From: Patescibacteria group bacterium
GTDB taxonomy: Bacteria; Patescibacteriota; Minisyncoccia; JAHIHE01
NCBI GenBank assembly: GCA_018899995.1
Contig: JAHIHE010000075.1
Span: 1-11,580 of the forward strand
DNA length: 11,580 nucleotides
Direction: 5' to 3'
Below, one piece after another: positions 5,497-11,580 of this stretch. The notes under the pieces were generated by a model. The model was not told the DNA's origin. It worked only from the letters and a program-made list of their open reading frames with translations, and did not search any database. Position numbers and translations under genes: made by a program. Position 1 is the stretch's first letter. Every line of letters starts with the position of its first letter.

Positions 5497-5595
5497 CTAA
5501 CTTATCTCCACACATTTGTCCTTTCTCTGTCGGTAAGTGTCTATTCCGCAGTCCTCGTTTTTCTGACAATATTTTGGCCCGCTAATCCATCCCAT
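5497..5595 (-). CDS. Cysteine-containing small frame overlapping the upstream gene
   Basis: Minus-strand frame of 32 codons starting at an ATG that overlaps the last codons and stop of the 263-residue gene by 14 nt, in the +1 register. The product (MGWISGPKYCQKNEDCG...KDKCVEIS) has three cysteines in a pattern like small extracytoplasmic cysteine-rich motifs. Two readings fit. It may be a translationally coupled separate gene. Or it may be the original C-terminal end of the upstream protein, split off by a frameshift near 5582-5595, which would put the cysteines outside the cell behind a membrane anchor. Beyond the stop there is no other frame before the hairpin at 5378-5403. Function unknown. 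Confidence 0.45.
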   Translation of the reverse strand: MGWISGPKYCQKNEDCGIDTYRQRKDKCVEIS

Positions 5596-6373
5596 ACAAA
5601 TCAATATCAATCTCTCCTTTAAAAACCAATTTTCCTTCAAGGATTTCTAAATTATCAATCCTGGCTGACTTGATATATTTTTCGTTCAATTCTCGATTGA
5701 TTTTTACTATCTCAAGCTCTATTTCCTCAATCGTTCTTTCAATTGCAAACTTTGGCAAAGGAAGATTTCCCAAATAAACTTTTTCAATCCCCATGTCAAT
5801 TCCCATTTCGCCTATGTCTAAAGGAATACTTAACTCATTTTCTTCTGCTCCGAGAATTTTACCGAAAATTGTAATGTCCGCTTCAGTTGGTTGAAAAATA
5901 TGAGCTGAGGCAATGAATCTTCCTTTTTCAAATTTAATTTGAAAATTCTCAAATAAGGAACAAACATCAGAAACTTCTGGAGGAATCTCCTCAGAAGGTG
6001 ATTCTGGTGCCAGAGGAAGTTTCTCTGGTCCCGACGGTCCCTGAGGCAGTTTTTCTGATTTCTCTCTTTTTTCTGAACATATTAGATTAATCAAGGAAGT
6101 AAGTTCAACATCAGTAACTTCAATGTCGTGAATAACCCAACTCGCGGGCTGCATTAAAGGCGCTGGTCCTTTAAAAAGTTTTTGCTCTAAATTTAAAACT
6201 GCTTCGGGGCTACTTTGGATTCCCAAATCACTGATTCTTTTTTGGTAAAATATATCTGAAAAAATTGGAATTTTTAAAACACTGGCTTTAGCAAGCAAAA
6301 TTCCGCTTCCAAGAAAAATAATGGCAATTATAATAACCACAATCCAAATTTTAGAAAAAGTTTTAGTATCCAT
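5582..6373 (-). CDS. Membrane-anchored extracytoplasmic protein, unknown
   Basis: 263 residues, not confidently recognised. An N-terminal membrane helix (about 9-29) without a cleavage site anchors an outside domain. Residues 83-98 (IEVTDVELTSLINLI) and the C-terminal half (alternating strands, a long charged helix around 205-235, then LEGKLVFKGEID) recall secreted YpmS/DUF2140- or LmeA-type lipid-binding folds. That is resemblance in pattern only. A proline/glutamate-rich linker (about 104-134) lies between cysteines C99 and C138 and may be a flexible loop. No SD is seen before ATG 6373. The stop overlaps a small frame with three more cysteines, and the coding potential there suggests a recent frameshift or a coupled gene. 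Confidence 0.65.
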   Translation of the reverse strand: MDTKTFSKIWIVVIIIAIIFLGSGILLAKASVLKIPIFSDIFYQKRISDLGIQSSPEAVLNLEQKLFKGPAPLMQPASWVIHDIEVTDVELTSLINLICSEKREKSEKLPQGPSGPEKLPLAPESPSEEIPPEVSDVCSLFENFQIKFEKGRFIASAHIFQPTEADITIFGKILGAEENELSIPLDIGEMGIDMGIEKVYLGNLPLPKFAIERTIEEIELEIVKINRELNEKYIKSARIDNLEILEGKLVFKGEIDIDLYGMD

Positions 6374-6417
6374 AAAAATGCGCGTTAAAATTTTAAAGTT
6401 TTAATCTTTTTTAAAAT

Positions 6418-6449
6418 AAGAGAGTGTTATAAAAATATTGCACTCTCTT
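6418..6449 (-). terminator. Terminator of the CrtC/AttH-like gene
   Basis: 9-bp stem aagagagtg/cactctctt around a 14-nt AT loop, 9 nt after the stop at 6459; on the minus strand it runs into attttaaaaa. A low-GC but plausible intrinsic terminator separating the two minus-strand genes. Confidence 0.6.
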
Positions 6450-6458
6450 TCGCATGGT

Positions 6459-7460
6459 TCACCTGACCGGGGTAGTATATTCACACCAGCCTTTCCCATT
6501 AATGCCACCGACTTGGACATCGCAGACTTGCTCGTAGACCCTAATCCCGGGCAGCGGTATTTCCATTGTTTTTTTCGCATCAGTTTTTATACTGATACCA
6601 TATGGCGTTTTTGTTCTTCTGTCCATAATGGTAATACTCATCTGTGTTGGATACTTATTACTATTACGGTTGTCGCTATAAGTGTAAGCGATTTGTTCAC
6701 TTTGTATCAGATCGTACTGACGATCTTTGTGGGCAAAATGGGTTTTGCCGCCGACAATTTTATTGTCGATCAATAAACCGCCTAGTGTCATTGACGCTTC
6801 CTCTTTTGGATCATTTGCCTGCATCCATACCCATGGATACTGTTCAAATTTCCAACTTCCCCAGTTGTGATCGTGGTACCCTTTGCCTTCCACTTTATAG
6901 GTTTTTCCATTTATCCCTACGATGCCAGAAACTTTGGCATTGGGCATATACACTAACCAATGAATTGGGTCAGTACCATATACTTCGGGGTCCCATGGTT
7001 CTCCAATTAATTCGTAATTAAGCCCCCACCAGATATAACCGCCGTTTTCGCTGTGATACCCAAAGCCAAGTATTCTATATTCGGTGGGACTTACAGCCCA
7101 TGCATGGGCAAAAGTCTTCCTGTTATCCATTGTGATGTCGCACATCTCGGTGCTGGCAGACGATTCTAAAAGCGAATACTTCTCCGCTACCGATACCTGC
7201 TCATTACCGACAAATGCGTTTGCTGTGACACTGCGACTAAATTTGTTTTGATTGTAGGTAAAGAACATCTGGAGATCTTTCTCGTTATCATAGAGATTGA
7301 AGTACCACCATTCTTTATACTGTGAATCATTGGCCGAGTAGTCGTTCCAATGACTCGCGTCTTTTTTCAACAAGTCGTTATTAGCAGCACTCAGCGGAAT
7401 TGCTAATAATATAACTATAGCCGCCGCCAACATCTGACTTAACCTTAACTTTGGTTTCAT
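6459..7460 (-). CDS. Secreted CrtC/AttH-like lipocalin-fold protein
   Basis: 333 residues. A signal peptide (MKPKLRLSQM, then a hydrophobic stretch, likely cut near LSA at 23-25) sends it across the membrane. Two hallmarks of the CrtC/AttH family (carotenoid 1,2-hydratase, AttH, related cyclases) are present: EWWYFN at 50-55 and GYHDHNWG at 194-201, followed by a tryptophan-rich PWVWMQAN. The actual substrate cannot be inferred; no carotenoid gene is near. ATG 7460 is chosen over the ATG at 7502. Reasons: a strong aaggagagg site lies just upstream of 7460, the signal peptide starts there, and the extra 14 residues are polar. A real SD, a TTGACA promoter and dyads in the leader set it apart from its neighbours; it may have been acquired. 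Confidence 0.72.
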   Translation of the reverse strand: MKPKLRLSQMLAAAIVILLAIPLSAANNDLLKKDASHWNDYSANDSQYKEWWYFNLYDNEKDLQMFFTYNQNKFSRSVTANAFVGNEQVSVAEKYSLLESSASTEMCDITMDNRKTFAHAWAVSPTEYRILGFGYHSENGGYIWWGLNYELIGEPWDPEVYGTDPIHWLVYMPNAKVSGIVGINGKTYKVEGKGYHDHNWGSWKFEQYPWVWMQANDPKEEASMTLGGLLIDNKIVGGKTHFAHKDRQYDLIQSEQIAYTYSDNRNSNKYPTQMSITIMDRRTKTPYGISIKTDAKKTMEIPLPGIRVYEQVCDVQVGGINGKGWCEYTTPVR

Positions 7461-7477
7461 TTCTATCTCCTCTCCTT

Positions 7478-7548
7478 GTCGGATTTTTAGATCTTCCGAC
7501 AAAACTGCTTAAAATAAGCCATAATTTAAGCAATTTTGTCAGAAGATC
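7478..7548 (-). promoter_or_regulatory. Leader with two mutually exclusive hairpins
   Basis: A 25-bp inverted repeat (arms 7490-7514 and 7524-7548, 9-nt loop) matches at 22 of 25. On the minus-strand RNA the two internal mismatches are G-U pairs, leaving a 24-bp helix. Its 3' arm shares bases 7490-7500 with a second 6-bp hairpin (7478-7483 with 7495-7500, gtcgga/tccgac) that ends 3 nt before the aggag of the SD. Only one can form at a time, as in attenuators and riboswitches. No known riboswitch class is recognised. Confidence 0.55.
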
Positions 7549-7584
7549 AAGATATTAACTTTTCAAAGTGCTAAAACCCTCCTT

Positions 7585-7623
7585 GGTATACTGAAAGATA
7601 TACCTACTTTCCCTTTTTGTCAA
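7585..7623 (-). promoter_or_regulatory. Promoter and dyad of the CrtC/AttH-like gene
   Basis: Minus strand: perfect TTGACA (7623-7618), then -10 candidates TATATC (15-bp spacing) or TATCTT (17-bp). A dyad ggtata-n8-tatacc (7585-7604) covers the -10/start region and could be an operator. It also lies back to back with the tRNA-Thr promoter. The transcript would have a leader of more than 100 nt containing the two hairpins. Confidence 0.55.
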
Positions 7624-7633
7624 GACCTCTCTG

Positions 7634-7662
7634 TTGATAAAAAATAAAAAATGGGATATAAT
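7634..7662 (+). promoter_or_regulatory. Promoter of tRNA-Thr
   Basis: TTGATA (7634-7639), exactly 17 bp, TATAAT (7657-7662). Transcription would start near 7669, giving a short 5' leader before the tRNA at 7692. Confidence 0.85.
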
Positions 7663-7691
7663 ACAAAAATAGCGTTACTTGCCGGTTTTTT

Positions 7692-7764
7692 GCCGAAGTA
7701 GCTCAGCTGGTAGAGCAATGCTTTCGTAAAGCAGAGGTCGTGGGTTCGATTCCCACCTTCGGCT
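7692..7764 (+). tRNA. tRNA-Thr (anticodon CGT)
   Basis: 73 nt. Acceptor GCCGAAG/CTTCGGC, D stem GCTC/GAGC, anticodon loop TTCGTAA (CGU reads ACG), T arm GTGGG TTCGATT CCCAC, discriminator T; CCA not encoded. The first anticodon-stem pair is an A-G mismatch (27-43), which many tRNAs tolerate. A copy of the 3' end follows one tRNA length later. Confidence 0.95.
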
Positions 7765-7790
7765 CAAGATAGGAAATATATTGTTGGTTT

Positions 7791-7824
7791 CCGTCTTCGG
7801 CGGACCCGCCGCAGGCGGGCAATT
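7791..7824. repeat. GC-rich dispersed repeat, copy 2
   Basis: Matches 1164-1197 at 31 of 34 positions. Changes in the left arm weaken the palindrome compared with copy 1, so this looks like an older or diverging copy. It lies between tRNA-Thr and the partial copy of the tRNA 3' end. Confidence 0.8.
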
Positions 7825-7839
7825 CCGACCATCGGCTCA
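7822..7839 (+). repeat. Partial copy of the tRNA-Thr 3' end
   Basis: attcc.acc.tcggctca matches 7749-7766 at 16 of 18 positions, including the acceptor 3' strand, the discriminator and two bases beyond. The offset is exactly 73 nt, the length of the tRNA. The DNA between has no matching 5' acceptor strand and no tRNA fold, so no working second tRNA exists. Confidence 0.6.
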
Positions 7840-7863
7840 TAATAATTAATTTAACAAAAAACT

Positions 7864-8286
7864 ATGGAAAAACCAAATGTGAGGATTCTTTATCTTTATG
7901 CTTTCGCGCTGGTGGGATTGGCGCTGGTAACCGCGGGCACGGTTAGGATTATGGATTTAGGACTTAAAATGTATGTTTTTAAAAAAGCCGACCAGATGCA
8001 AGATTATAGAAATATGCCTCCTTATCCGCCGATTATCATTGAGCAGAAAACCGATGGTGTGAAATACTCGGAAAAAATAACTCCGGAGCAAAAAACCGCG
8101 CTTGATAATTGGGTCAGCGAGTTTAAGTATTGGAATGAAAACCAGAAAAAGATTGATTATCTCGCGAGCAATCGCCAGCGCGCCGCTTCTAATTCCCTCG
8201 CGATGATTTTAATCGGTTTGCCGCTTTATCTTTATCACTGGAGAATTGTCAAGAAAGAGGCGGGCGAAAGCGCAAATAATATTTAA
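7864..8286 (+). CDS. Two-helix membrane protein, unknown
   Basis: 140 residues. Membrane helices at about 8-29 (LYLYAFALVGLALVTAGTVR) and 108-126 enclose a soluble segment of about 75 residues with PPYPP and a charged helix (TPEQKTALDNWVSEF). Both ends would face the cytoplasm by charge. The N-terminal LYLYAF pattern recalls small membrane proteins common in Patescibacteria such as DUF5671, but I cannot confirm the family. ATG 7864 follows an A-run without SD and is the first in the frame. The nuclease-methylase gene begins 20 nt after the stop, so co-transcription is possible, with no known functional link. Confidence 0.7.
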   Translation: MEKPNVRILYLYAFALVGLALVTAGTVRIMDLGLKMYVFKKADQMQDYRNMPPYPPIIIEQKTDGVKYSEKITPEQKTALDNWVSEFKYWNENQKKIDYLASNRQRAASNSLAMILIGLPLYLYHWRIVKKEAGESANNI

Positions 8287-8306
8287 TATTTCTATTAGGC
8301 CAATTC

Positions 8307-10388
8307 ATGAAAAACATTTTAAGCATAATCAAGGACTCAAATTATAGCTTTTCATTATTTGATAAGTCTTTGGTTGATGAACTGGAACGAAATATAAAAA
8401 TTAAAGAAGGAAAGCCGTATGTTGTTTGCGTTATCCGCGGCAAAGAAATTATTTTGAAGCCGGAGGAAGTTGTCCGCCAGCTTTATTTGATGAAGTTAAT
8501 CAGAGAATATGGCTATCCGAAAAAAAGAATCGTCCTTGAACACTCAATCAATTTTGGCCGAGAAATAAAATCCGCTGACATTGTTATTTTTGATAAAGAC
8601 CGCCCGACTGTTGAATACATCATCGTTGAGATTAAAAAGCCGAAACTTCAAGACGGCAAAAATCAACTTCGTTCGTATACTAACGCCACTGGCGCGCCGA
8701 TTGCCGTCTGGACCAACGGCGGACAAATTTCACATTACAACCGTAAAGACCCGAATTATTTTGAAGATATTACCGATATTCCTAAAGTCGACCAAACTTT
8801 GGAAGATATTTTAAAAGAAAGATTTACTCTCAAAGATTTAATTGTAAAAGATAAAATTCCGAACGAGGGCAAATCGCTCAAATCCATTATTCAGGAAATG
8901 GAAGATGAGGTTTTGGCAAATGCCGGCGTTGATGTTTTTGAAGAAGTTTTTAAGCTTATTTTTACCAAGCTTTACGATGAAAATAAAAGCCGAAAAGATA
9001 AAGAAATTATAAACTACTTTTTGAAAGGCAAAAATTATTCAATGGTCGCTGAACCGAAAGTTGTCTATGGCAAAGAAAATAAGAATTCTTATGATGAAAT
9101 AAAAGAAAAGGTTGCGGAAATTGACGACTCCAATTTCCGGATTTTAGAATTTAGGAATACAGGCCAATCTGAAGGAGAATTAAAAAAGAAAATCCAAAAA
9201 CTTTTTGACGAAGCCAAAGCCAAATGGCCCGGCGTGTTTGACGAAGCAAGCCAAATCCAGCTTTCGCCGTCCCACCTTTCCATTAGTGTATCCAGCTTGC
9301 AGGATATTAAACTTTTTAATTCCAATTTGCAAATAATTGATGAAGCGTTTGAATATTTAATTAACAAATCAGCAAAGGGAGAAAAGGGGCAGTATTTTAC
9401 GCCACGCCATGTGATTGATATGTGCGTCAAAATGCTCAATCCAAAAGCGGGCGAATATATGATAGACACTGCTGCCGGGTCTTGCGGATTTCCCGTGCAT
9501 ACCATTTTCCAAATCACCGGACATCTTTTTCAAAACACGGATATTTCCGAAGAAGAAAAAGAAAATGTGCTGAAAGTTTTCGGCATTGATTTTGACGAGA
9601 AAGTCGTGCGCGTCGCTCGCACGCTAAACTTGATTGCCGGCGATGGAAACACCAATGTTCTGCATCTAAATAATCTCGATTATGATCGCTGGAATGAAAC
9701 CATTAGCAATCGCGAGTGGCTGGAAGTATACGGCGGAGGATTAAAACGGCTTGAAGTTTTGCGAAAAGATTCCGCTTCATACAAAGAATTTAATTTTGAT
9801 ATTTTAATGGCTAATCCGCCGTTTGCCGGCGATATCAAAGAATCTCGCATAATCCATAAATATGATCTTGGCTATAATGAAAAAAATAAGCCGAAATCAA
9901 AAGTCGGTCGCGATATTTTGTTTATTGAAAGAAATCTAAATTTTCTCAAGCCTGGTGGAAGAATGGCTATCGTCTTGCCACAAGGCAGGTTTAACAACAC
10001 TTCTGATAAATATATTCGTGAATATATTGCCGAAAAGGGTCGGATTTTGGCTGTGGTTGGGCTTAATGTGAATACTTTCAGACCACATACTGGAACAAAA
10101 ACGAGCGTGCTGTTTGTGCAAAAGTGGAACGATGATTCAAAAAAAGGGCCGTTTTGCAAAAAAGCGGAAGATTATCCGATTTTCTTTGCGGTTTCGGAAA
10201 AATCCGGCAAGGATAATTCCGGCGAATATGTGTTTGTGAAAAATGGCAATGGCCAGCCAAAACTGGATAAAAACGGCCATTTGGTTATTGACCACGATTT
10301 GCATAATCACAATAGCGAACTACCTGACGGAGTGGCGGAAAAGTTTATTGAATGGGCAAAAAAAGGAAAATTAAGTTTTTGGAAATAG
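8307..10388 (+). CDS. Restriction nuclease-N6-adenine methyltransferase fusion
   Basis: One 693-residue chain joining two activities. Residues about 35-160 are a HsdR-N-type PD-(D/E)xK nuclease: E78, D91 (SADIVIF), E108-I-K110 (VEIKKP) and the Q120-x3-Y124 motif typical of HsdR. After a linker (about 160-330) comes an HsdM-like N6-methylase. It has KGQYFTPRHV, motif I DTAAGSCGF (387-395, cysteine where glycine is usual) and catalytic NPPF (503-506). There is no helicase, so it is not a type I HsdR. The layout is that of the A subunit of BcgI-like type IIB/IIG enzymes, which cut and methylate with a separate specificity protein. That partner is not seen here and may lie to the right. Start: weak AGG 9 nt upstream. 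Its 3' end is duplicated after the next gene. Confidence 0.9.
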   Translation: MKNILSIIKDSNYSFSLFDKSLVDELERNIKIKEGKPYVVCVIRGKEIILKPEEVVRQLYLMKLIREYGYPKKRIVLEHSINFGREIKSADIVIFDKDRPTVEYIIVEIKKPKLQDGKNQLRSYTNATGAPIAVWTNGGQISHYNRKDPNYFEDITDIPKVDQTLEDILKERFTLKDLIVKDKIPNEGKSLKSIIQEMEDEVLANAGVDVFEEVFKLIFTKLYDENKSRKDKEIINYFLKGKNYSMVAEPKVVYGKENKNSYDEIKEKVAEIDDSNFRILEFRNTGQSEGELKKKIQKLFDEAKAKWPGVFDEASQIQLSPSHLSISVSSLQDIKLFNSNLQIIDEAFEYLINKSAKGEKGQYFTPRHVIDMCVKMLNPKAGEYMIDTAAGSCGFPVHTIFQITGHLFQNTDISEEEKENVLKVFGIDFDEKVVRVARTLNLIAGDGNTNVLHLNNLDYDRWNETISNREWLEVYGGGLKRLEVLRKDSASYKEFNFDILMANPPFAGDIKESRIIHKYDLGYNEKNKPKSKVGRDILFIERNLNFLKPGGRMAIVLPQGRFNNTSDKYIREYIAEKGRILAVVGLNVNTFRPHTGTKTSVLFVQKWNDDSKKGPFCKKAEDYPIFFAVSEKSGKDNSGEYVFVKNGNGQPKLDKNGHLVIDHDLHNHNSELPDGVAEKFIEWAKKGKLSFWK
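10338..10387 (+). repeat. Methylase 3'-end direct repeat, copy A
   Basis: The last codons of the nuclease-methylase gene (EKFIEWAKKGKLSFWK). Matches 11381-11429 at 47 of 50 aligned positions, with two substitutions and one missing A. The RhuM-Fic gene lies exactly between the two copies. Confidence 0.95.
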
Positions 10389-10391
10389 AGT

Positions 10392-11381
10392 ATGAATAAA
10401 AATAATTTGCAAAAAGGCGGAATAGTTATCTATAAAATCTCAAAAAACGAGGTGGAGTTGAGGGTTCGTTTTAAAAATGAATCGGTTTGGCTTAGACAAA
10501 ATGAAATAGCGTTGCTTTTTGATAAGGAAAGATCGGTGATAACCAAGCATATTAAGAAAATTTTTGCCGATAAAGAGGTGGATAGTAAAAGCAATGTGCA
10601 AAAAATGCACATTCCAAATTCCGACAAGCCAGTGGAATTTTACAGTTTGGATGTGATTTTAGCCGTTGGCTATCGTGTAAATTCATCTCGCGCTATTCAT
10701 TTTCGAAATTGGGCTACTAAAATTTTGAAGCAATATTTGATTAAGGGTTATGCTATAAATAAAAAACGACTTTTGGAAGCACAAAACAAATTTCATGAAT
10801 TGCAAGAAGCGGTTTTATTTTTGCAAAAGCAGTCAAAAAAAGAATTGCTGTCAGGACAAGAGGCGGAAATTTTAAACTTACTTGCTGATTATTCAAAAAC
10901 CCTTTCTTTACTTGAGCAGTACGACAAAGGGCAACTGGCGGACAAAAAAGAGCAAAAAACAGAACTTATTTTGGATTATAAGGCTTGCGTAAATATCATT
11001 GCGGAGATCAAAAAAGAATTAATGATTAAAAAAGAAGCCAGCAGTCTTTTTGGCAATGAGGCAGGCAGAGGATTTGAGGGAATTATCAAAAATTTATATC
11101 AGACTTTTGGCGGCAAAGAACTCTATAAAACTATTGAAGAAAAAGCGGCTCATTTGCTTTATTTTACTATTAAGGACCACTATTTTACTGACGGCAATAA
11201 ACGTATTGCGTCGTTTTTGTTTGTTTATTTTCTGGATAAAGCAGACTATCTTTTCAAAAAATCCGGCGAGCGAAAAATCAATGACAACGCTTTAACGGCA
11301 TTGGCGCTTTTCATTGCCGAAAGCGACCCGAAGGAAAAAGAAATTATGATTAAAATTGTCAAAAATTTACTCGCGGAATAG
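10392..11381 (+). CDS. RhuM-Fic/Doc fusion protein
   Basis: 329 residues. The N-terminal part (about 10-125) matches the RhuM family: WLRQNEIALLF, RSVITKHIKKIF, EFYSLDVILAVGYRVNS, FRNWATKILKQYLIKGY. A helical linker (about 125-215) leads to a Fic/Doc domain with the active-site motif HYFTDGNKR (263-271). The histidine, acidic, glycine, asparagine and arginine residues are all present, so it should be active. Fic/Doc enzymes transfer AMP or phosphate to proteins; Doc poisons EF-Tu. RhuM-Fic proteins often sit in restriction-modification loci, as here (3 nt after the methylase gene). No Phd-like antitoxin is adjacent; the RhuM part may control the Fic part or be a DNA-binding module (inference). 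Its stop lies at the duplication junction (gcggaatag). Confidence 0.88.
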   Translation: MNKNNLQKGGIVIYKISKNEVELRVRFKNESVWLRQNEIALLFDKERSVITKHIKKIFADKEVDSKSNVQKMHIPNSDKPVEFYSLDVILAVGYRVNSSRAIHFRNWATKILKQYLIKGYAINKKRLLEAQNKFHELQEAVLFLQKQSKKELLSGQEAEILNLLADYSKTLSLLEQYDKGQLADKKEQKTELILDYKACVNIIAEIKKELMIKKEASSLFGNEAGRGFEGIIKNLYQTFGGKELYKTIEEKAAHLLYFTIKDHYFTDGNKRIASFLFVYFLDKADYLFKKSGERKINDNALTALALFIAESDPKEKEIMIKIVKNLLAE

Positions 11382-11429
11382 AAAAGTTTATTGAGTGGGC
11401 AAAAAAGAAAAATTAAGTTTTTGGAAATA
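11381..11429 (+). repeat. Methylase 3'-end direct repeat, copy B
   Basis: Starts with the last base of the RhuM-Fic stop codon. In the methylase register it reads EKFIEWAKKKN and then stops early because of one lost base, so it is a non-coding relic. The bases gcggaa also precede both copies (10335-10340 and 11373-11378). The 67 nt between the RhuM-Fic stop and the next ATG hold only this relic and an AT-rich stretch. Confidence 0.9.
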
Positions 11430-11448
11430 AATTTAGTTTTAAAATATT

Positions 11449-11580
11449 ATGAATCAAGAAGAACGAGCCAATTATATTAAAATCATTGAGGGTAGGGAAA
11501 GTGCGTTAGAGGAGGGTGAAAAACGCACCATAGAGCTTATGCTTAAAAATATTGACCATAAGCGAGCATTTTTGGGAACT
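11449..11580 (+). CDS. Start of an unidentified gene, cut by the window edge
   Basis: Open for 44 codons to the last base, starting MNQEERANYIKIIEGRESAL and continuing helical and charged. Not recognised; it lacks the usual start of an HsdS protein, although by position it could belong to the restriction locus. ATG 11449 is the first in the frame after the relic of the methylase gene; no SD is seen, only an AT-rich upstream stretch. Before insertion of the RhuM-Fic gene this would have been the direct downstream neighbour of the methylase gene. Confidence 0.6.
   Translation, partial: MNQEERANYIKIIEGRESALEEGEKRTIELMLKNIDHKRAFLGT

Noticed and set aside
6438..7021. Plus-strand frames opposite the CrtC/AttH-like gene
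   Set aside because: Shadows of the minus-strand gene, which has clear family motifs, SD and signal peptide.
7461..7502. Upstream ATG at 7502 for the CrtC/AttH-like gene
   Set aside because: The ATG at 7460 has a strong SD and begins a normal signal peptide; the extra 14 residues come from hairpin and SD sequence.
7765..7837. Second tRNA gene
   Set aside because: Only the 3' end matches; there is no 5' acceptor strand, D arm or TTCRA loop.

Overview
The window looks like a chromosomal piece of a small, AT-rich bacterium of the Patescibacteria/CPR, most like Parcubacteria. Grounds: short loosely packed genes, mostly without Shine-Dalgarno sites; heptamer arrays (aatttct, attagaa, atgtcaa); GC-rich palindromes dropped between AT-rich tracts; tRNAs without an encoded CCA; and a typical household set. 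The placement is inferred from style, not from a marker gene. The standard code fits: UGA is used as a stop and no reading frame needs it recoded.

Layout. 1-1119: 3' part of a glutamate dehydrogenase gene carrying an in-frame heptamer array. 1120-2530: repeats, a 40-codon minus-strand gene with strong SD and terminator, then a MntA/HepT toxin-antitoxin pair read from a clear promoter that leaves almost no leader. The pair is followed by a diverged second copy of the gdh 3' end. 2736-5177: cysteine desulfurase, a 31-residue minus-strand membrane peptide, a bacterial-PH membrane protein, an FtsB/DivIC-like division protein and tRNA-Gly(CCC) with its terminator. 5378-7623 on the minus strand: a secreted CrtC/AttH-like protein with an elaborate leader, then a membrane-anchored protein overlapped by a tiny cysteine-rich frame. 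7634-8286: tRNA-Thr(CGU) with its promoter and a two-helix membrane protein. 8307-11580: a fused restriction nuclease-methyltransferase, a RhuM-Fic/Doc protein and the start of another gene.

Main observation. Two toxin-type cargoes (MntA/HepT and RhuM-Fic) each lie directly downstream of a gene whose 3' end is repeated, in direct orientation, on the far side of the cargo. For RhuM-Fic the repeat is 50 bp with 47 matches. For MntA/HepT it is 34 bp with 25 matches, plus a matching AT tract (29/34). The tRNA-Thr 3' end is also repeated (16/18) exactly one tRNA length downstream. This agrees with insertion with long target duplication at gene 3' ends, a mode proposed earlier for restriction-modification genes. 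No transposase or integrase is present.

How the genes may work together. MntA (AMP-transferase) should silence the HepT RNase. The PD-(D/E)xK plus N6-methylase fusion resembles the A subunit of BcgI-type enzymes and would need a specificity subunit, which could lie beyond the right edge. RhuM-Fic proteins are common companions of such loci. The rest is household function: nitrogen metabolism, sulfur mobilisation, division and tRNA supply.
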